Shown one piece after another: positions 8,517-16,945 of a stretch of 38,286 bases of DNA. The stretch comes from an uncultured Prevotellaceae bacterium. GTDB lineage: Bacteria > Bacteroidota > Bacteroidia > Bacteroidales > Bacteroidaceae. The first letter of the stretch is position 1. Each line of letters starts with the position of its first letter. Under the pieces are notes generated by a model. That model searched no databases. It saw nothing but the letters and a program-made list of their open reading frames with translations, and was not told where the DNA came from. The DNA lies in assembly GCA_946186505.1 (NCBI GenBank), contig CAMHNI010000035.1, positions 1 to 38,286 on the forward strand, given 5' to 3'. The translations under genes and the position numbers were made by a program.

Positions 8517-9298
8517 ATCTCTTCCAAGTCGTTGTAATCCAGTGCCAGTTCGATGATTCCCTCCGAGTAGGATGCTATCTCGTAGGCATTATATATAAAG
8601 GTAATGTTTTCTTTGCCCAGTACGAAATTCTCCGGTGCAAACATGTCCTTAGAGTAGAGGTAGCCCCGGTTTCGCAGTTCGCCTATATCTCTGGCATCGG
8701 TCTTTTCCAGCAGGGCCTGTGTCAGTTTTTCGTTCAAAACGGTTTCATATCCAGGAACGAAAACATCATTGAGTTCCAGCACTTTCCCTGTCTGGTTGTC
8801 AATGTTCATGACAATGCGCTGGTTGATGCCGTGGGCACCACCTTCATAGTAGTCTATGGTGGCAGTATAGACAGTGATGCCTTTCCTGCCTCCCGCCGCC
8901 TCGCTTGTGATGTTGTAATGGTATTGGTACCATGCCCGCTTTTCTGGGTCGTTCCGGTCTTCACGGTAGAGTGGGGCGAAGTCCCTGACGTAGTTTCGGG
9001 TATAACTGTTGGCAAACGAGTCGGCGGCCTGCTGAAGTGTCAGTCCCTCCATGTCTAACAGCCGCTCGGCGATGGCGCTGTTGATGGCCTTGGCTTTCTC
9101 GTTGTCGTTATCCTTGGCCGATGCAATTTGCAGTCGGACGCTGCATTGCGGGGCATCTTGCTCACTGCTGATGCTCACCGACTTTTCTACCGTCACCGTC
9201 TCAAATGCCGGACTGCCATCCCGACTGCCTGACATCTGTCCACATGCTGCAAAAGTGATGGCCGTTGCTATGACAAGTGATGTTTTCTTGTTCTTCAT
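8507..9298 (-). CDS. DUF3298/DUF4163-type lipoprotein
   Basis: 263 residues. A short signal peptide ends in a lipobox-like TFAACGQ (Cys19), so it is probably lipid-anchored. The C-terminal half (VYTATIDYYEGGAHGINQRI, VLELNDVF, then FIYNAYEIASYSEGIIEL) is the DUF3298 domain, found in periplasmic proteins such as RsiV-type anti-sigma factors that bind lysozyme. Whether this one binds anything similar is unknown. It lies 3 bases after the PqqD-like gene and overlaps rsmG. Confidence 0.8.
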   Translation of the reverse strand: MKNKKTSLVIATAITFAACGQMSGSRDGSPAFETVTVEKSVSISSEQDAPQCSVRLQIASAKDNDNEKAKAINSAIAERLLDMEGLTLQQAADSFANSYTRNYVRDFAPLYREDRNDPEKRAWYQYHYNITSEAAGGRKGITVYTATIDYYEGGAHGINQRIVMNIDNQTGKVLELNDVFVPGYETVLNEKLTQALLEKTDARDIGELRNRGYLYSKDMFAPENFVLGKENITFIYNAYEIASYSEGIIELALDYNDLEEIWK

Positions 9299-9301
9299 CT
9301 G

Positions 9302-9574
9302 CTATTCCTCTAAAATGCCGGCGTCTATCCATTGCTGGGCTAAGGCCTTGACATCAGCCTTGGCAGTGGCCTCGTCCACTTCGTACTCTTCGCAGAGGAA
9401 GCTGGTCAAGTCGTCGAAGCTGAACTCGCCGTTCCCGTCGATTCTTTGCCAAAGATAGGCGGCAGTTTCGTTCATGCTGATAATCTTGGAGAAATCAATG
9501 TTTTCTACACCTTCGGCCACGATGACGCGCTCACCGCAGACATTGCGAAGGTGGAATCCTGTTTTTGCCTTCAT
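9302..9574 (-). CDS. PqqD-family small protein (RiPP recognition element-like)
   Basis: 90 residues from the ATG at 9574. The pattern is PqqD-like: FHLRNVCGERVIVAEG, then ISMNETAAYLWQRIDG, then a helical acidic C-terminus with DVKALAQQWIDAGILEE. PqqD folds bind leader peptides of ribosomally made peptides and present them to enzymes. The upstream neighbours are an S26-like peptidase and an HPr-kinase-like protein, a trio seen around some RiPP systems. No precursor peptide was found here, so the client is unknown. A longer start inside the peptidase gene is rejected. Confidence 0.8.
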   Translation of the reverse strand: MKAKTGFHLRNVCGERVIVAEGVENIDFSKIISMNETAAYLWQRIDGNGEFSFDDLTSFLCEEYEVDEATAKADVKALAQQWIDAGILEE

Positions 9575-9579
9575 AGTCT

Positions 9580-10035
9580 CTATTTCTTTTTGAATCTTTT
9601 TGGTATGTGTGGATGTAGTGCAAACAGCAGGTAGCGGCGCACGGGCAGCAGCCTCATCCACCACCAGGAGTAAATGCGCCATTTGTAGCCGTTAGTGCTG
9701 TCGAGTGTCTCGCGTTCCTTGCGGTAGAAGCCTACAACCGTGGCCTTGACATTACAGAGTCGGCAGTGCTCCACGCCGAGGTTGCCGTCACCCCGCAGCG
9801 TAACTTGGTCACCGGTGATATTCACGATACGGTGCAGGACAAAGTGTTTCGGTGCTATTTCTGCCAGCACGGCATCTCCCACGTTGATGCTTTCAGGCTT
9901 GCGTAGCAGTGCCTTGTCGCGTCCGTCTTCCAAGAACGGACGCATGCTGTTGCCTCGCAAGGGCAGGGTGACGGTATGTCCCTCTTCCAGCAGCCGGACA
10001 ACCTCTGGCAGCAGCAGGGCATTGGCCATCTGCAT
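9580..10035 (-). CDS. S24/S26 signal-peptidase-like protein
   Basis: 151 residues from the ATG at 10035. The Ser motif is GNSMRPFL, followed by GDAVLAEI and then HFVLHRIVNITGDQVTLRGD. In the type-I signal peptidase fold the position after the VL strand is normally a catalytic Lys; here it is His (HR), as in ER/archaeal-type enzymes. So a Ser-His pair, or a non-catalytic role, is possible. The C-terminus is basic and aromatic (WRIYSWWWMRLLPVRRYL) and may sit at the membrane. A GTG at 10062 inside the heptamer repeat is a weaker start. It lies 5 bases before the PqqD-like gene. Confidence 0.75.
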   Translation of the reverse strand: MQMANALLLPEVVRLLEEGHTVTLPLRGNSMRPFLEDGRDKALLRKPESINVGDAVLAEIAPKHFVLHRIVNITGDQVTLRGDGNLGVEHCRLCNVKATVVGFYRKERETLDSTNGYKWRIYSWWWMRLLPVRRYLLFALHPHIPKRFKKK

Positions 10036-10052
10036 GATTTTTATCTTATTAT

Positions 10053-10105
10053 CACTCTTCACTTTTCACTTTTACTTTTCACTCTTCACTTTTCACTTTT
10101 CACTA
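10053..10105. repeat. Heptamer repeat (CACTTTT/CACTCTT, about seven units)
   Basis: Seven consecutive units alternate CACTTTT and CACTCTT, with one 6-base unit at 10074-10079, ending in CACTA. The array covers the stop codon of the HPr-kinase-like gene (10086-10088) and the region just before the peptidase start. Confidence 0.9.
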
Positions 10106-10973
10106 ACGAAGCGTAACAAACTCTTGCCGCTTCTTCGTCTGGCAGACAGTGTAGTGTGTAAATAGGTGTAGTCTCTATGACTCGGGTAACGGCATCGCAG
10201 AGGTTGCGATAGATGACCGAGTCCCATTTCATGGACGAGCAAGCAGGCAGTAGTGAGGCGAAAGCCTGGATGGGAGGCAGTTGCTCAATGCTGTTCCTTG
10301 GGGCACGGTCTATGCGGGTGACGGCTCCTAACCTTGCACGTCGGTTGCGGTAGCAAGGTGTCTTGCCGCTCCACGGTGAACCGTAGATGTAGGGCTGTCC
10401 GTCATCCAGGATGCGGATAATTGGGTTGTCGTCGTTCAGCAGTTCAGCTCCATCGATGTGTTTCATCCAAAGCGAGGAATGAGTGCTTTTCCCCGTCCCG
10501 CTTTGGGCGATGAACGGGTAGGCTGTATTGCCGAGCATAATGCAGGAGGCGTGTATAAGCATCGTCTGGCGGAAACTGCTGGCGAAGGCGAAGATAAGCA
10601 TCAGGGCATCGTTCAGTCCGAAGGAGCGCATGGTCCAGTCGCCGTTCAGGGCGCACTGACATACGGTGAAGTCGTGGTTCGTGATTAGCAGCGAGCAGTC
10701 CCGGTTGTTGATGTCGCGAATGATGTACTGATAGCCCCCGTCAGGCAGCTGATACACCAATGTGTCGCCGTTGCCGGTGTCAAACTTCCTGATGAGCTTT
10801 TTCTCTTTGACCGGGCGTAGCGAGTCGTCCACGGTCAGCGTAAAGAAGTAGCTGCCTGTGTCTGCACTCTGGAATGCATCGAAGGACGGCAGCAGCCACA
10901 TGCCGTTCTTTTCGGAATCCTCAAAAGAAATCCTGATGTTGAAGTCCGCAATATTGAATGTCCTACTCTCCAC
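10086..10973 (-). CDS. HPr-kinase-like P-loop protein
   Basis: About 295 residues. The Walker A loop is QSGTGKSTHSSLW near residue 160, in the context HASCIMLGNTAYPFIAQSG that is typical of HprK C-terminal-domain relatives. These include the serine kinases that phosphorylate lasso peptides and proteins misnamed PEP carboxykinases. No ATG precedes the conserved region. I chose the GTG at 10973, which overlaps the upstream gene's stop by 11 bases. With the next two genes it forms a kinase, peptidase and PqqD-like cassette. The C-terminus (LVKSEK) is encoded by the heptamer repeat, so it may vary between strains. Confidence 0.72.
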   Translation of the reverse strand: MESRTFNIADFNIRISFEDSEKNGMWLLPSFDAFQSADTGSYFFTLTVDDSLRPVKEKKLIRKFDTGNGDTLVYQLPDGGYQYIIRDINNRDCSLLITNHDFTVCQCALNGDWTMRSFGLNDALMLIFAFASSFRQTMLIHASCIMLGNTAYPFIAQSGTGKSTHSSLWMKHIDGAELLNDDNPIIRILDDGQPYIYGSPWSGKTPCYRNRRARLGAVTRIDRAPRNSIEQLPPIQAFASLLPACSSMKWDSVIYRNLCDAVTRVIETTPIYTLHCLPDEEAARVCYASLVKSEK

Positions 10974-11463
10974 GTTGCTTCTTGGCTTTTTTCTCCTTCT
11001 TTGACGGTTCCTGCTCCGTATCAGGCTCTTCCGTGTCTGCGGACATGTTAATGGTAGTAAACTTGAAATCGGCAGACGCGATGTCCCTGATGTCATTACG
11101 ATTTCTTCCCTTTTTACCGCTGTCAGAGTACAGTTTCCTCATCTTGACGTATTTCTTACGCAGCTTGTTCAGGTTCTTGTCGTAGAAGACGATACAGGTG
11201 CGGTAGGGCATCTGCTCCTTGGTCAGGTAGTTTTTCAGCAGGGCAGAATAATGCTGACGCCCCAAAAGGAAATCCGATTTGCTGTCCGTCCATACACTGT
11301 CAACCGTCTGGATGTCGGTGAAGTGGACGATGGTGTCATTGAACGATGCGGCAAAGCCGAACATGTACATTTTCGGCGTGACGACTCCCTTGGCAGGAGC
11401 CTTGACCGATAGCATGGCTGCCATGACAATGGCAGCGATAGTGAAGTATTTCTGTAGTCTCAT
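10963..11463 (-). CDS. Secreted basic protein of unknown function
   Basis: 166 residues. A signal peptide ([24 protein letters not shown]) leads to a soluble domain of about 100 residues ([20 protein letters not shown] and later [10 protein letters not shown]), then a highly charged Glu/Lys tail (about 140-166). I recognise no catalytic motif. Its ATG overlaps the rpoD stop as ATGA and its end overlaps the HPr-kinase-like gene, so it is tightly tied to that cassette. It is not an obvious RiPP precursor: it has no leader/core pattern and a Sec signal instead. Confidence 0.75.
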   Translation of the reverse strand: MRLQKYFTIAAIVMAAMLSVKAPAKGVVTPKMYMFGFAASFNDTIVHFTDIQTVDSVWTDSKSDFLLGRQHYSALLKNYLTKEQMPYRTCIVFYDKNLNKLRKKYVKMRKLYSDSGKKGRNRNDIRDIASADFKFTTINMSADTEEPDTEQEPSKKEKKAKKQRGE

Positions 11464-12323
11464 TGTCCTAAGTATGCTTTCAGAATCTTGTTTTTGGTGC
11501 CCTCGCGCAGCCGACGTATGGCTTTCTCCTTGATTTGGCGTACACGCTCGCGGGTCAGTCCGTATTTCTCGCCAATCTCCTCCAGTGTCAGTTCGGGACC
11601 GTTGATTCCGAAAAAAGCTTCGATGACGTGGCGCTCTCGGTCGTTCAGTACGCGGAGGGCCTGTTTGATTTCTGCCTGCAGCGACTCCTGCACAAGCTTC
11701 TTGTCGGCCATGGGCGAACTGTCGTTGACCAGTACGTCGAGAAGCGACCCTTCGTCACCCTCAGCGAATGGCGCATCTACCGACACATGACGAGTATTGG
11801 CACTCATGGCCTCGTCAACTTTCTCTTCAGGCAGGTTGGTCTCCTGCGAAATCTCCTCTATTGACGGGCGGCGTTCGTTTACCTGCTCAAACCTGTTGAG
11901 CATACGGTTGATCTTGTTCACAGAACCGACTTGGTTAAGCGGCAGCCTGACGATGCGGCTTTGTTCAGCTATAGCCTGTAGGATGGATTGGCGTATCCAC
12001 CATACTGCGTAGGAGATAAACTTGAAGCCGCGGGTCTCGTCGAATTTCTCGGCGGCTTTGATGAGGCCGACGTTACCCTCATTGATGAGGTCTGGCAGTG
12101 CCAGTCCCTGGTTCTGATACTGTTTGGCCACCGAAACCACAAATCTGAGGTTTGCTTTTGTCAGGCGTTCGAGCGCCTTACGGTCACCTTTACGGATACG
12201 TTGAGCCAGTTCAACCTCCTCCTCCACGGAAATCATGTCTTCCTTGCCGATTTCCTGAAGGTACTTCTCGAGAGATTCGCTCTCCCGATTTGTAATAGAT
12301 TTTGTGATTTTCAGTTGCCTCAT
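11460..12323 (-). CDS. rpoD: Primary sigma factor (sigma-70 family, short Bacteroidetes type)
   Basis: 287 residues, the length of the Bacteroidetes primary sigma factor, which lacks most of region 1.1. Region 1.2 starts at [16 protein letters not shown]. Region 2 has [17 protein letters not shown] and the -7-recognising [17 protein letters not shown]. Region 3 is [14 protein letters not shown]. Region 4.2 is [20 protein letters not shown]. It should direct RNA polymerase to the TTTG/TAnnTTTG promoters seen across this window. It follows pyrF by 20 bases and overlaps the next gene, so it may be co-transcribed from the prfA promoter. Confidence 0.95.
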   Translation of the reverse strand: MRQLKITKSITNRESESLEKYLQEIGKEDMISVEEEVELAQRIRKGDRKALERLTKANLRFVVSVAKQYQNQGLALPDLINEGNVGLIKAAEKFDETRGFKFISYAVWWIRQSILQAIAEQSRIVRLPLNQVGSVNKINRMLNRFEQVNERRPSIEEISQETNLPEEKVDEAMSANTRHVSVDAPFAEGDEGSLLDVLVNDSSPMADKKLVQESLQAEIKQALRVLNDRERHVIEAFFGINGPELTLEEIGEKYGLTRERVRQIKEKAIRRLREGTKNKILKAYLGQ

Positions 12324-12343
12324 AAGCGGTTATAGTTTAAGGT

Positions 12344-13168
12344 TTATTGAAGTTTGGTTAGTTCTGTAGCCATTTCTTGTTGCAGTTCACGGGCTTTCTC
12401 AGCAGCCACCTTGGCGAAGTCCTCGCCGCCAGAGGCGTAGATGATACCACGGCTTGAATTGACCAGCAGGCCGCAGTCGCGGGTCATGCCGTACTTGCAT
12501 ACCTCCTGAAGACTACCACCTTGTGCTCCCACACCAGGGACGAGCAAGAAGTGAGTGGGAGCGAGGCGGCGGATATCCTCGAACATCTGGCCCTGCGTAG
12601 CACCGACGACGTACATCATCTGCTCGTCGGTTGCCCACTGCTGGCTACGGCGTAGTACCTTTTCAAACAGCCGCTCACCATCGGGCGACTCAGTGAGCTG
12701 GAAGTCATGGCTGCCCTTGTTTGAAGTCAGCGCCAGCAGAACGACCCATTTGCCCTCGTAGCCGAGAAATGGCGTCACAGAGTCCTCGCCCATGTAGGGT
12801 GCAACGGTCAGGGCATCGATATTATACGTCTCAAAGAATGTGCGTGCGTACATCTTTGATGTATTGCCGATGTCGCCGCGCTTGGCATCGGCGATGATGA
12901 AATGCTTCGGATAGTTCTTCTTCAGATAGTCGATGGTCTTCTCGAAAGCCATGATACCCTTCACGCCGAATGCCTCGTAGAAGGCCAGGTTGGGCTTGTA
13001 GCTGACGCAGTAGGGAGCCGTGGCGTCGATGATGGCGCGGTTGAAGGCGAAAATCGGGTCTTCCTCGGCAAGCAGGTGCTGGGGAATCTTCTTCAAGTCA
13101 GTGTCAAGACCTACGCAGAGGAACGATTGCTTCTCGCGGATTTGCTGTATGAGTTCTTTTCTGTTCAT
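12344..13168 (-). CDS. pyrF: Orotidine-5'-phosphate decarboxylase (long Bacteroidetes type)
   Basis: 274 residues. [12 protein letters not shown] opens the barrel. The catalytic cluster [18 protein letters not shown] contains the family's DAKRxDI motif, and VPGVGAQGG lies at the phosphate-binding end. It makes UMP from OMP in pyrimidine synthesis. It lies 37 bases after prfA on the same strand. Confidence 0.95.
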   Translation of the reverse strand: MNRKELIQQIREKQSFLCVGLDTDLKKIPQHLLAEEDPIFAFNRAIIDATAPYCVSYKPNLAFYEAFGVKGIMAFEKTIDYLKKNYPKHFIIADAKRGDIGNTSKMYARTFFETYNIDALTVAPYMGEDSVTPFLGYEGKWVVLLALTSNKGSHDFQLTESPDGERLFEKVLRRSQQWATDEQMMYVVGATQGQMFEDIRRLAPTHFLLVPGVGAQGGSLQEVCKYGMTRDCGLLVNSSRGIIYASGGEDFAKVAAEKARELQQEMATELTKLQ

Positions 13169-13177
13169 GGTTATTTG

Positions 13178-13205
13178 ATAATGGGGCTAATGGGACTGAT
13201 GGGGA
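13178..13205. repeat. Short degenerate repeat between prfA and pyrF
   Basis: Three imperfect copies of a 9-10 base unit (AATGGGGCT, AATGGGACT, GATGGGGACT) fill the gap between the two genes. This is probably slippage-derived spacer DNA. Confidence 0.5.
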
Positions 13206-14321
13206 CTATAATTCGCTTTCTTTCATGCGCTCGGCATTTTCGGCAACAGTCAGGGCGTCAATCATCGGCTGGATGTCGCCACCGAGAAAGCCTTGCAGGT
13301 CGTGGGTGGTGAAGCCGATGCGGTGGTCGGTGACGCGGCCCTGCGGGAAGTTGTAGGTACGTATCTTGGCCGAACGGTCGCCTGTTGAGACGAGGCTCTT
13401 ACGGCGTGAGGCGATGTCGTCCATGTACTTCTGGTGTTCCTTGTCGTAAATGAAAGTATAGAGGCGCGATAATGCACGCTCCTTGTTCTTCGGCTGGTCG
13501 CGGGTCTCCGTACACTCAATGAGTATCTCCTCGGTCTCGCCGGTGTTGGGGTTCTTCCACATATAGCGCAGGCGGACGCCGGACTCCACTTTGTTGACGT
13601 TCTGGCCGCCGGCTCCAGAGGAACGGAAAGTGTCCCACTTGATTTCACCCTCGTTGACGTGAACCTCGAACTTGTCGGCCTCGGGCAGGACGGCCACCGT
13701 AGCTGCCGATGTGTGCATACGGCCTTGCGTCTCAGTAGCGGGCACACGCTGTACACGGTGGACGCCCGACTCGTATTTCAGCGTGCCATAGACATCAGCT
13801 CCGGAGACGGCAAAGTCTATCTCCTTGTAGCCACCGACGGCACCTTCGCTGACGCTTGTAATCGACAGTTGCCAGCCTTTGGAGTCGCAGTAGCTTTTGT
13901 ACATCTTGAACAGGTCGCCGGCAAAGAGGCAAGCCTCGTCACCGCCGGTACCTGCGCGTATCTCCATCTGCACGTTCTTGGCATCCTCGGGATCTTTGGG
14001 GATAAGGGCAATCTTGATTTCCTCCTCCAACTGTGGCTGTAAGGCTTCGTTGGTGGCCAGTTCCTCACGGGCCATCTCCTTCATCTCGGGATCGTCTTCG
14101 TTGGCCAGGATGTCCTTAGCCTCGCGTATGCCGTTCAGACAGGCAATGTATCGTTTGCGGGCGTCCATGATGTCGCCCAGGTCCTTGTACTCCTTGGTGA
14201 GCTTGACGAAGCGCTGCTGGTCGGCTATCACGTCGGGGTCGGTAATCAGGGTTGACACCTCCTCGAATCGGGCCTCCAGACCGTCGAGCTTCTGCAAAAT
14301 GCTGTTGGTCGTTTCTGCCAT
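13206..14321 (-). CDS. prfA: Peptide chain release factor 1
   Basis: 371 residues. The GGQ motif sits in SSGAGGQNVNKVESGVR, and the tripeptide stop-codon recogniser is PAT in RVPATETQGRMH, which identifies RF1 (UAA/UAG) rather than RF2. It releases finished peptides by hydrolysing peptidyl-tRNA. A well-formed promoter precedes it and probably serves pyrF and perhaps rpoD as well. Confidence 0.96.
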   Translation of the reverse strand: MAETTNSILQKLDGLEARFEEVSTLITDPDVIADQQRFVKLTKEYKDLGDIMDARKRYIACLNGIREAKDILANEDDPEMKEMAREELATNEALQPQLEEEIKIALIPKDPEDAKNVQMEIRAGTGGDEACLFAGDLFKMYKSYCDSKGWQLSITSVSEGAVGGYKEIDFAVSGADVYGTLKYESGVHRVQRVPATETQGRMHTSAATVAVLPEADKFEVHVNEGEIKWDTFRSSGAGGQNVNKVESGVRLRYMWKNPNTGETEEILIECTETRDQPKNKERALSRLYTFIYDKEHQKYMDDIASRRKSLVSTGDRSAKIRTYNFPQGRVTDHRIGFTTHDLQGFLGGDIQPMIDALTVAENAERMKESEL

Positions 14322-14349
14322 TTTTGTTAATTTCGTTGCAATTCGCCTG

Positions 14350-14381
14350 CAAAGTTACAAATAAGTAATCAGAACTCCAAA
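14350..14381 (-). promoter_or_regulatory. Promoter of prfA (TTTG-20-TAACTTTG)
   Basis: On the minus strand TTTG (14378-14381) is followed after 20 bases by TAACTTTG (14350-14357), a full match to the Bacteroidetes consensus. It lies 29 bases before the prfA start. Confidence 0.8.
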
Positions 14382-14505
14382 ATTTGAGCGTCAAAACTTG
14401 TGCATTGACAGCCCGTTTCCTGAGTAACAAGGCCATCTTTAGGCCTTTTTTTGTTAAAAAATGTGCTTTTTGCGTGACAATCGCTGAAATTCAAGGAAAA
14501 AACCG

Positions 14506-14513
14506 TATCTTTG
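14506..14513 (+). promoter_or_regulatory. -7 box (TATCTTTG) for the GH3 gene
   Basis: TATCTTTG lies 27 bases before the chosen ATG at 14541, in the region shared divergently with prfA. No good -33 box was found. Confidence 0.6.
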
Positions 14514-14540
14514 CCAACATGTAATAAAATCATTTCAACG

Positions 14541-16943
14541 ATGGACAAAGGAATAAGGTTTTACCTCAGTGGGGTGACAGTTGGCGTGGTCATTCTCTTG
14601 GCAGGTTCGTGTACCAGACAAGAGGCGAAGCCAAGCAGTAAATCAGTTACAGACATGGAAAAGCAAATAGACGAACTTTACGACAGGATGCTGCCCGAGG
14701 AGCGCATCGCACAATTGAAGAGCATGTATATGGATGACCTCTTCGATGATCAGGGGAAACTGGACACAACCAAGTGTCGGGAGCTGATACCATATGGCGT
14801 CGGTCATTTCTCACAGTTCGCCATGCAGCAGCCCCGCGATCCGAACGAACTACGTGACCGTGCCTGTGCCGTGCAGGAATGGCTCATGCACCACACGCCA
14901 AGCGGCATACCGGCTCTGTTGCATGAGGAGGTACTGTCGGGCATTAACACGCTCGGCTCCACCATCTATCCACAGCAGATTGGTCAGGCTTGCTCGTTCA
15001 ACACGGAACTGGCTGAGCTGAAAACCCGTCAGACGAGTACCGCCATGCGTAAGATGGGTGGCGTCCTGGCACTTTCGCCGATGGTCGATGTGTGCCGCAT
15101 TCCTTCTTTCAACCGGTTGGAAGAGTCCTATGGCGAGGACGGCTATCTGTCGGCAGCCATGGGTACGGCCTTTGTCCGCGGACTGCAGCAGGGCGACCTC
15201 ACAAAAGGTGTTGCTGCCTGCTCGAAGCATTATCTGGGCTATGGCGGCGGTGGAGATGCCGATGAGAAGGAGATGATGGAAGAAATCCTGATGCCTCACG
15301 AGACAATCATACGACTGGCAGGCGGCAGGGTCGTTATGCCTGGCTATCATGCCGTGCACGGTGCAAAATGTGTTGCCAACAGCGAGATTCTGAACGACAT
15401 CCTGCGAGGCTATCTCGGCTTCGACGGTATGGTGGTCAGCGACTATACTGCTATAGACCAGCTGCCGGAGCTGGAGAGTGTCGTTCATAAAGCTGCAGCG
15501 GCCTTGAATGGCGGCAACGATGTCGATTTCCCGTTCGGAGCCAGCTATCAGCATCTGCAGGAGGCTGTTGACAGTGGGCTGGTCAGTCCCAAGAGGCTTG
15601 AGGAGGCAGTGAAAAACGTGCTGAGGCTGAAATGCCGTGCGGGGCTTTTCGACGATGATGCCTACCTCTATAGCACAGAGAATATTACGCTCGACACGCC
15701 AGAGGAACGTCAGACGGCCTATGACATTGCAGTCCAGTCGGTGGTGTTGTTGGAGAATAACGGCGTGCTGCCGCTTTCTCCTCAAGGCGTGCTGCCGCTT
15801 TCTCCTCAAGGCGGTCCGCTCCGTGTCCTCCTTACCGGACCCAATGCCAACTCGTTCTGGGCGATGTGTGGCGACTATACCTATCCCGCCATGTCGTATT
15901 TCTGGAAGAAGAAGGAGGACGTGCCCGACAGCCCGCATATAGTGAATCTTCTGGAGGGTATGACAGCCCGTAAACCCGAGAGCATCACTCTCATGTATTC
16001 GCGTGGTTGCGACTGGACAGAAGAGATTGAGACCAAGTACGGAGAACTTGGCGATGAGCGGGCCTGGGAATACGACATCCTCCACCGTAAGGTGGACTCG
16101 GGTGAGAAGGCCGACTGGCAGGAGGCTCTTCGCATGGCTGGGCAGTGTGACGTCATTATCGCTGCTGTCGGCGAGAATGTGATGCTGTGCGGTGAGAACC
16201 GGGACCGTCAGGGACTCCGGCTTCCCGGCCGACAGGAGCAGTTCGTCGGGGAACTTGTCAAGACGGGCAAACCCGTGGTGCTGGTCATGTTCGGTGGCCG
16301 TGCCCAGATAGTGTCAGGACTTGCCGAGCGTTGTGCAGCTGTCATCCAGGCTTGGTATCCCGGCGAGGAGGGTGGCCATGCTGTGGCCGACATCCTCTAT
16401 GGCAAGGTGTCGCCCTCAGCGAAGTTGGCTGTCAGCTATCCTAACAAGGAAATGGACACCCCCGTCTGTTACAATTCGCTTCCCTCAGAGGTGCAGTGGC
16501 CTTTCGGCTACGGCCTGACCTACGCATCTTTCGAATACAGTGACATCAAGGCCGACAAGGCGGTTTCGACAGATGACGAGAGTCTGACTCTTTCATTCAA
16601 AGTCAAGAACACCGGGCATGTCACAGCCGATGAGATTGCCCAGGTCTATCTCTCGCCAACGGCCTCTGGACAGCCGCTTCGTCCTGTCCAGTTACAGGGT
16701 TTCGCCCGTGTGTCACTGGCTCCCGGCGAAAGCAGGACCGTTCGTGTAAAACTTTATACCGAACAGTTTGGCTTCTATAGCCATGATGACCGGCGGCAGT
16801 GGAACATCCTGCCTGGAGACTATCTGATAAAAGTGGGCTGTTCCTCGGCTGACATCAAGTTACAGGCAAGGGTCACTATAAAAGGAAGTCCCGTAAGCAA
16901 ACCCTTACGAGACTTCTATTTCTCAGAATGTGTCGTGGAATAA
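14541..16943 (+). CDS. Glycoside hydrolase family 3 lipoprotein (beta-glucosidase-type)
   Basis: 800 residues. The signal peptide ends in LLAGSC, a lipobox-like site, so the protein is probably surface or periplasm anchored. GH3 landmarks are in order: HEEVLSG, EESYGEDGYL, KHYLGYGGG, and the nucleophile region GFDGMVVSDYTAI with Asp301. The C-terminal alpha/beta domain follows (VVLLENNGVLPLS, GENRDRQGLRLPGRQEQFV) and then a fibronectin-III-like end (PFGYGLTYASFEYSD). GH3 enzymes remove beta-linked glucose or xylose from oligosaccharides. An 8-residue segment is duplicated at about 408-423 (see the repeat). The in-frame TTG at 14511 overlaps the -7 box, so the ATG was chosen. Confidence 0.9.
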   Translation: MDKGIRFYLSGVTVGVVILLAGSCTRQEAKPSSKSVTDMEKQIDELYDRMLPEERIAQLKSMYMDDLFDDQGKLDTTKCRELIPYGVGHFSQFAMQQPRDPNELRDRACAVQEWLMHHTPSGIPALLHEEVLSGINTLGSTIYPQQIGQACSFNTELAELKTRQTSTAMRKMGGVLALSPMVDVCRIPSFNRLEESYGEDGYLSAAMGTAFVRGLQQGDLTKGVAACSKHYLGYGGGGDADEKEMMEEILMPHETIIRLAGGRVVMPGYHAVHGAKCVANSEILNDILRGYLGFDGMVVSDYTAIDQLPELESVVHKAAAALNGGNDVDFPFGASYQHLQEAVDSGLVSPKRLEEAVKNVLRLKCRAGLFDDDAYLYSTENITLDTPEERQTAYDIAVQSVVLLENNGVLPLSPQGVLPLSPQGGPLRVLLTGPNANSFWAMCGDYTYPAMSYFWKKKEDVPDSPHIVNLLEGMTARKPESITLMYSRGCDWTEEIETKYGELGDERAWEYDILHRKVDSGEKADWQEALRMAGQCDVIIAAVGENVMLCGENRDRQGLRLPGRQEQFVGELVKTGKPVVLVMFGGRAQIVSGLAERCAAVIQAWYPGEEGGHAVADILYGKVSPSAKLAVSYPNKEMDTPVCYNSLPSEVQWPFGYGLTYASFEYSDIKADKAVSTDDESLTLSFKVKNTGHVTADEIAQVYLSPTASGQPLRPVQLQGFARVSLAPGESRTVRVKLYTEQFGFYSHDDRRQWNILPGDYLIKVGCSSADIKLQARVTIKGSPVSKPLRDFYFSECVVE
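15762..15809 (+). repeat. Perfect 24-bp tandem duplication inside the GH3 gene
   Basis: Two identical 24-base units (15762-15785 and 15786-15809) encode GVLPLSPQ twice. The unit is a multiple of three, so the frame is kept. It lies in the turn after LENN that leads into the C-terminal GH3 domain. Confidence 0.97.
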
Positions 16944-16945
16944 CC

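Noticed and set aside
10963..11463. 166-residue secreted protein as a RiPP precursor
   Set aside because: It has a Sec signal peptide and a folded-looking domain, with no leader/core boundary or conserved core residues.
15762..15809. CRISPR-like or longer tandem array
   Set aside because: There are only two abutting 24-base copies in frame inside a gene, with no spacers.
14850..16085. 411-codon open frame antisense to the GH3 gene
   Set aside because: The sense frame carries all GH3 motifs. The antisense frame lacks a start region, a promoter or any recognisable domain.
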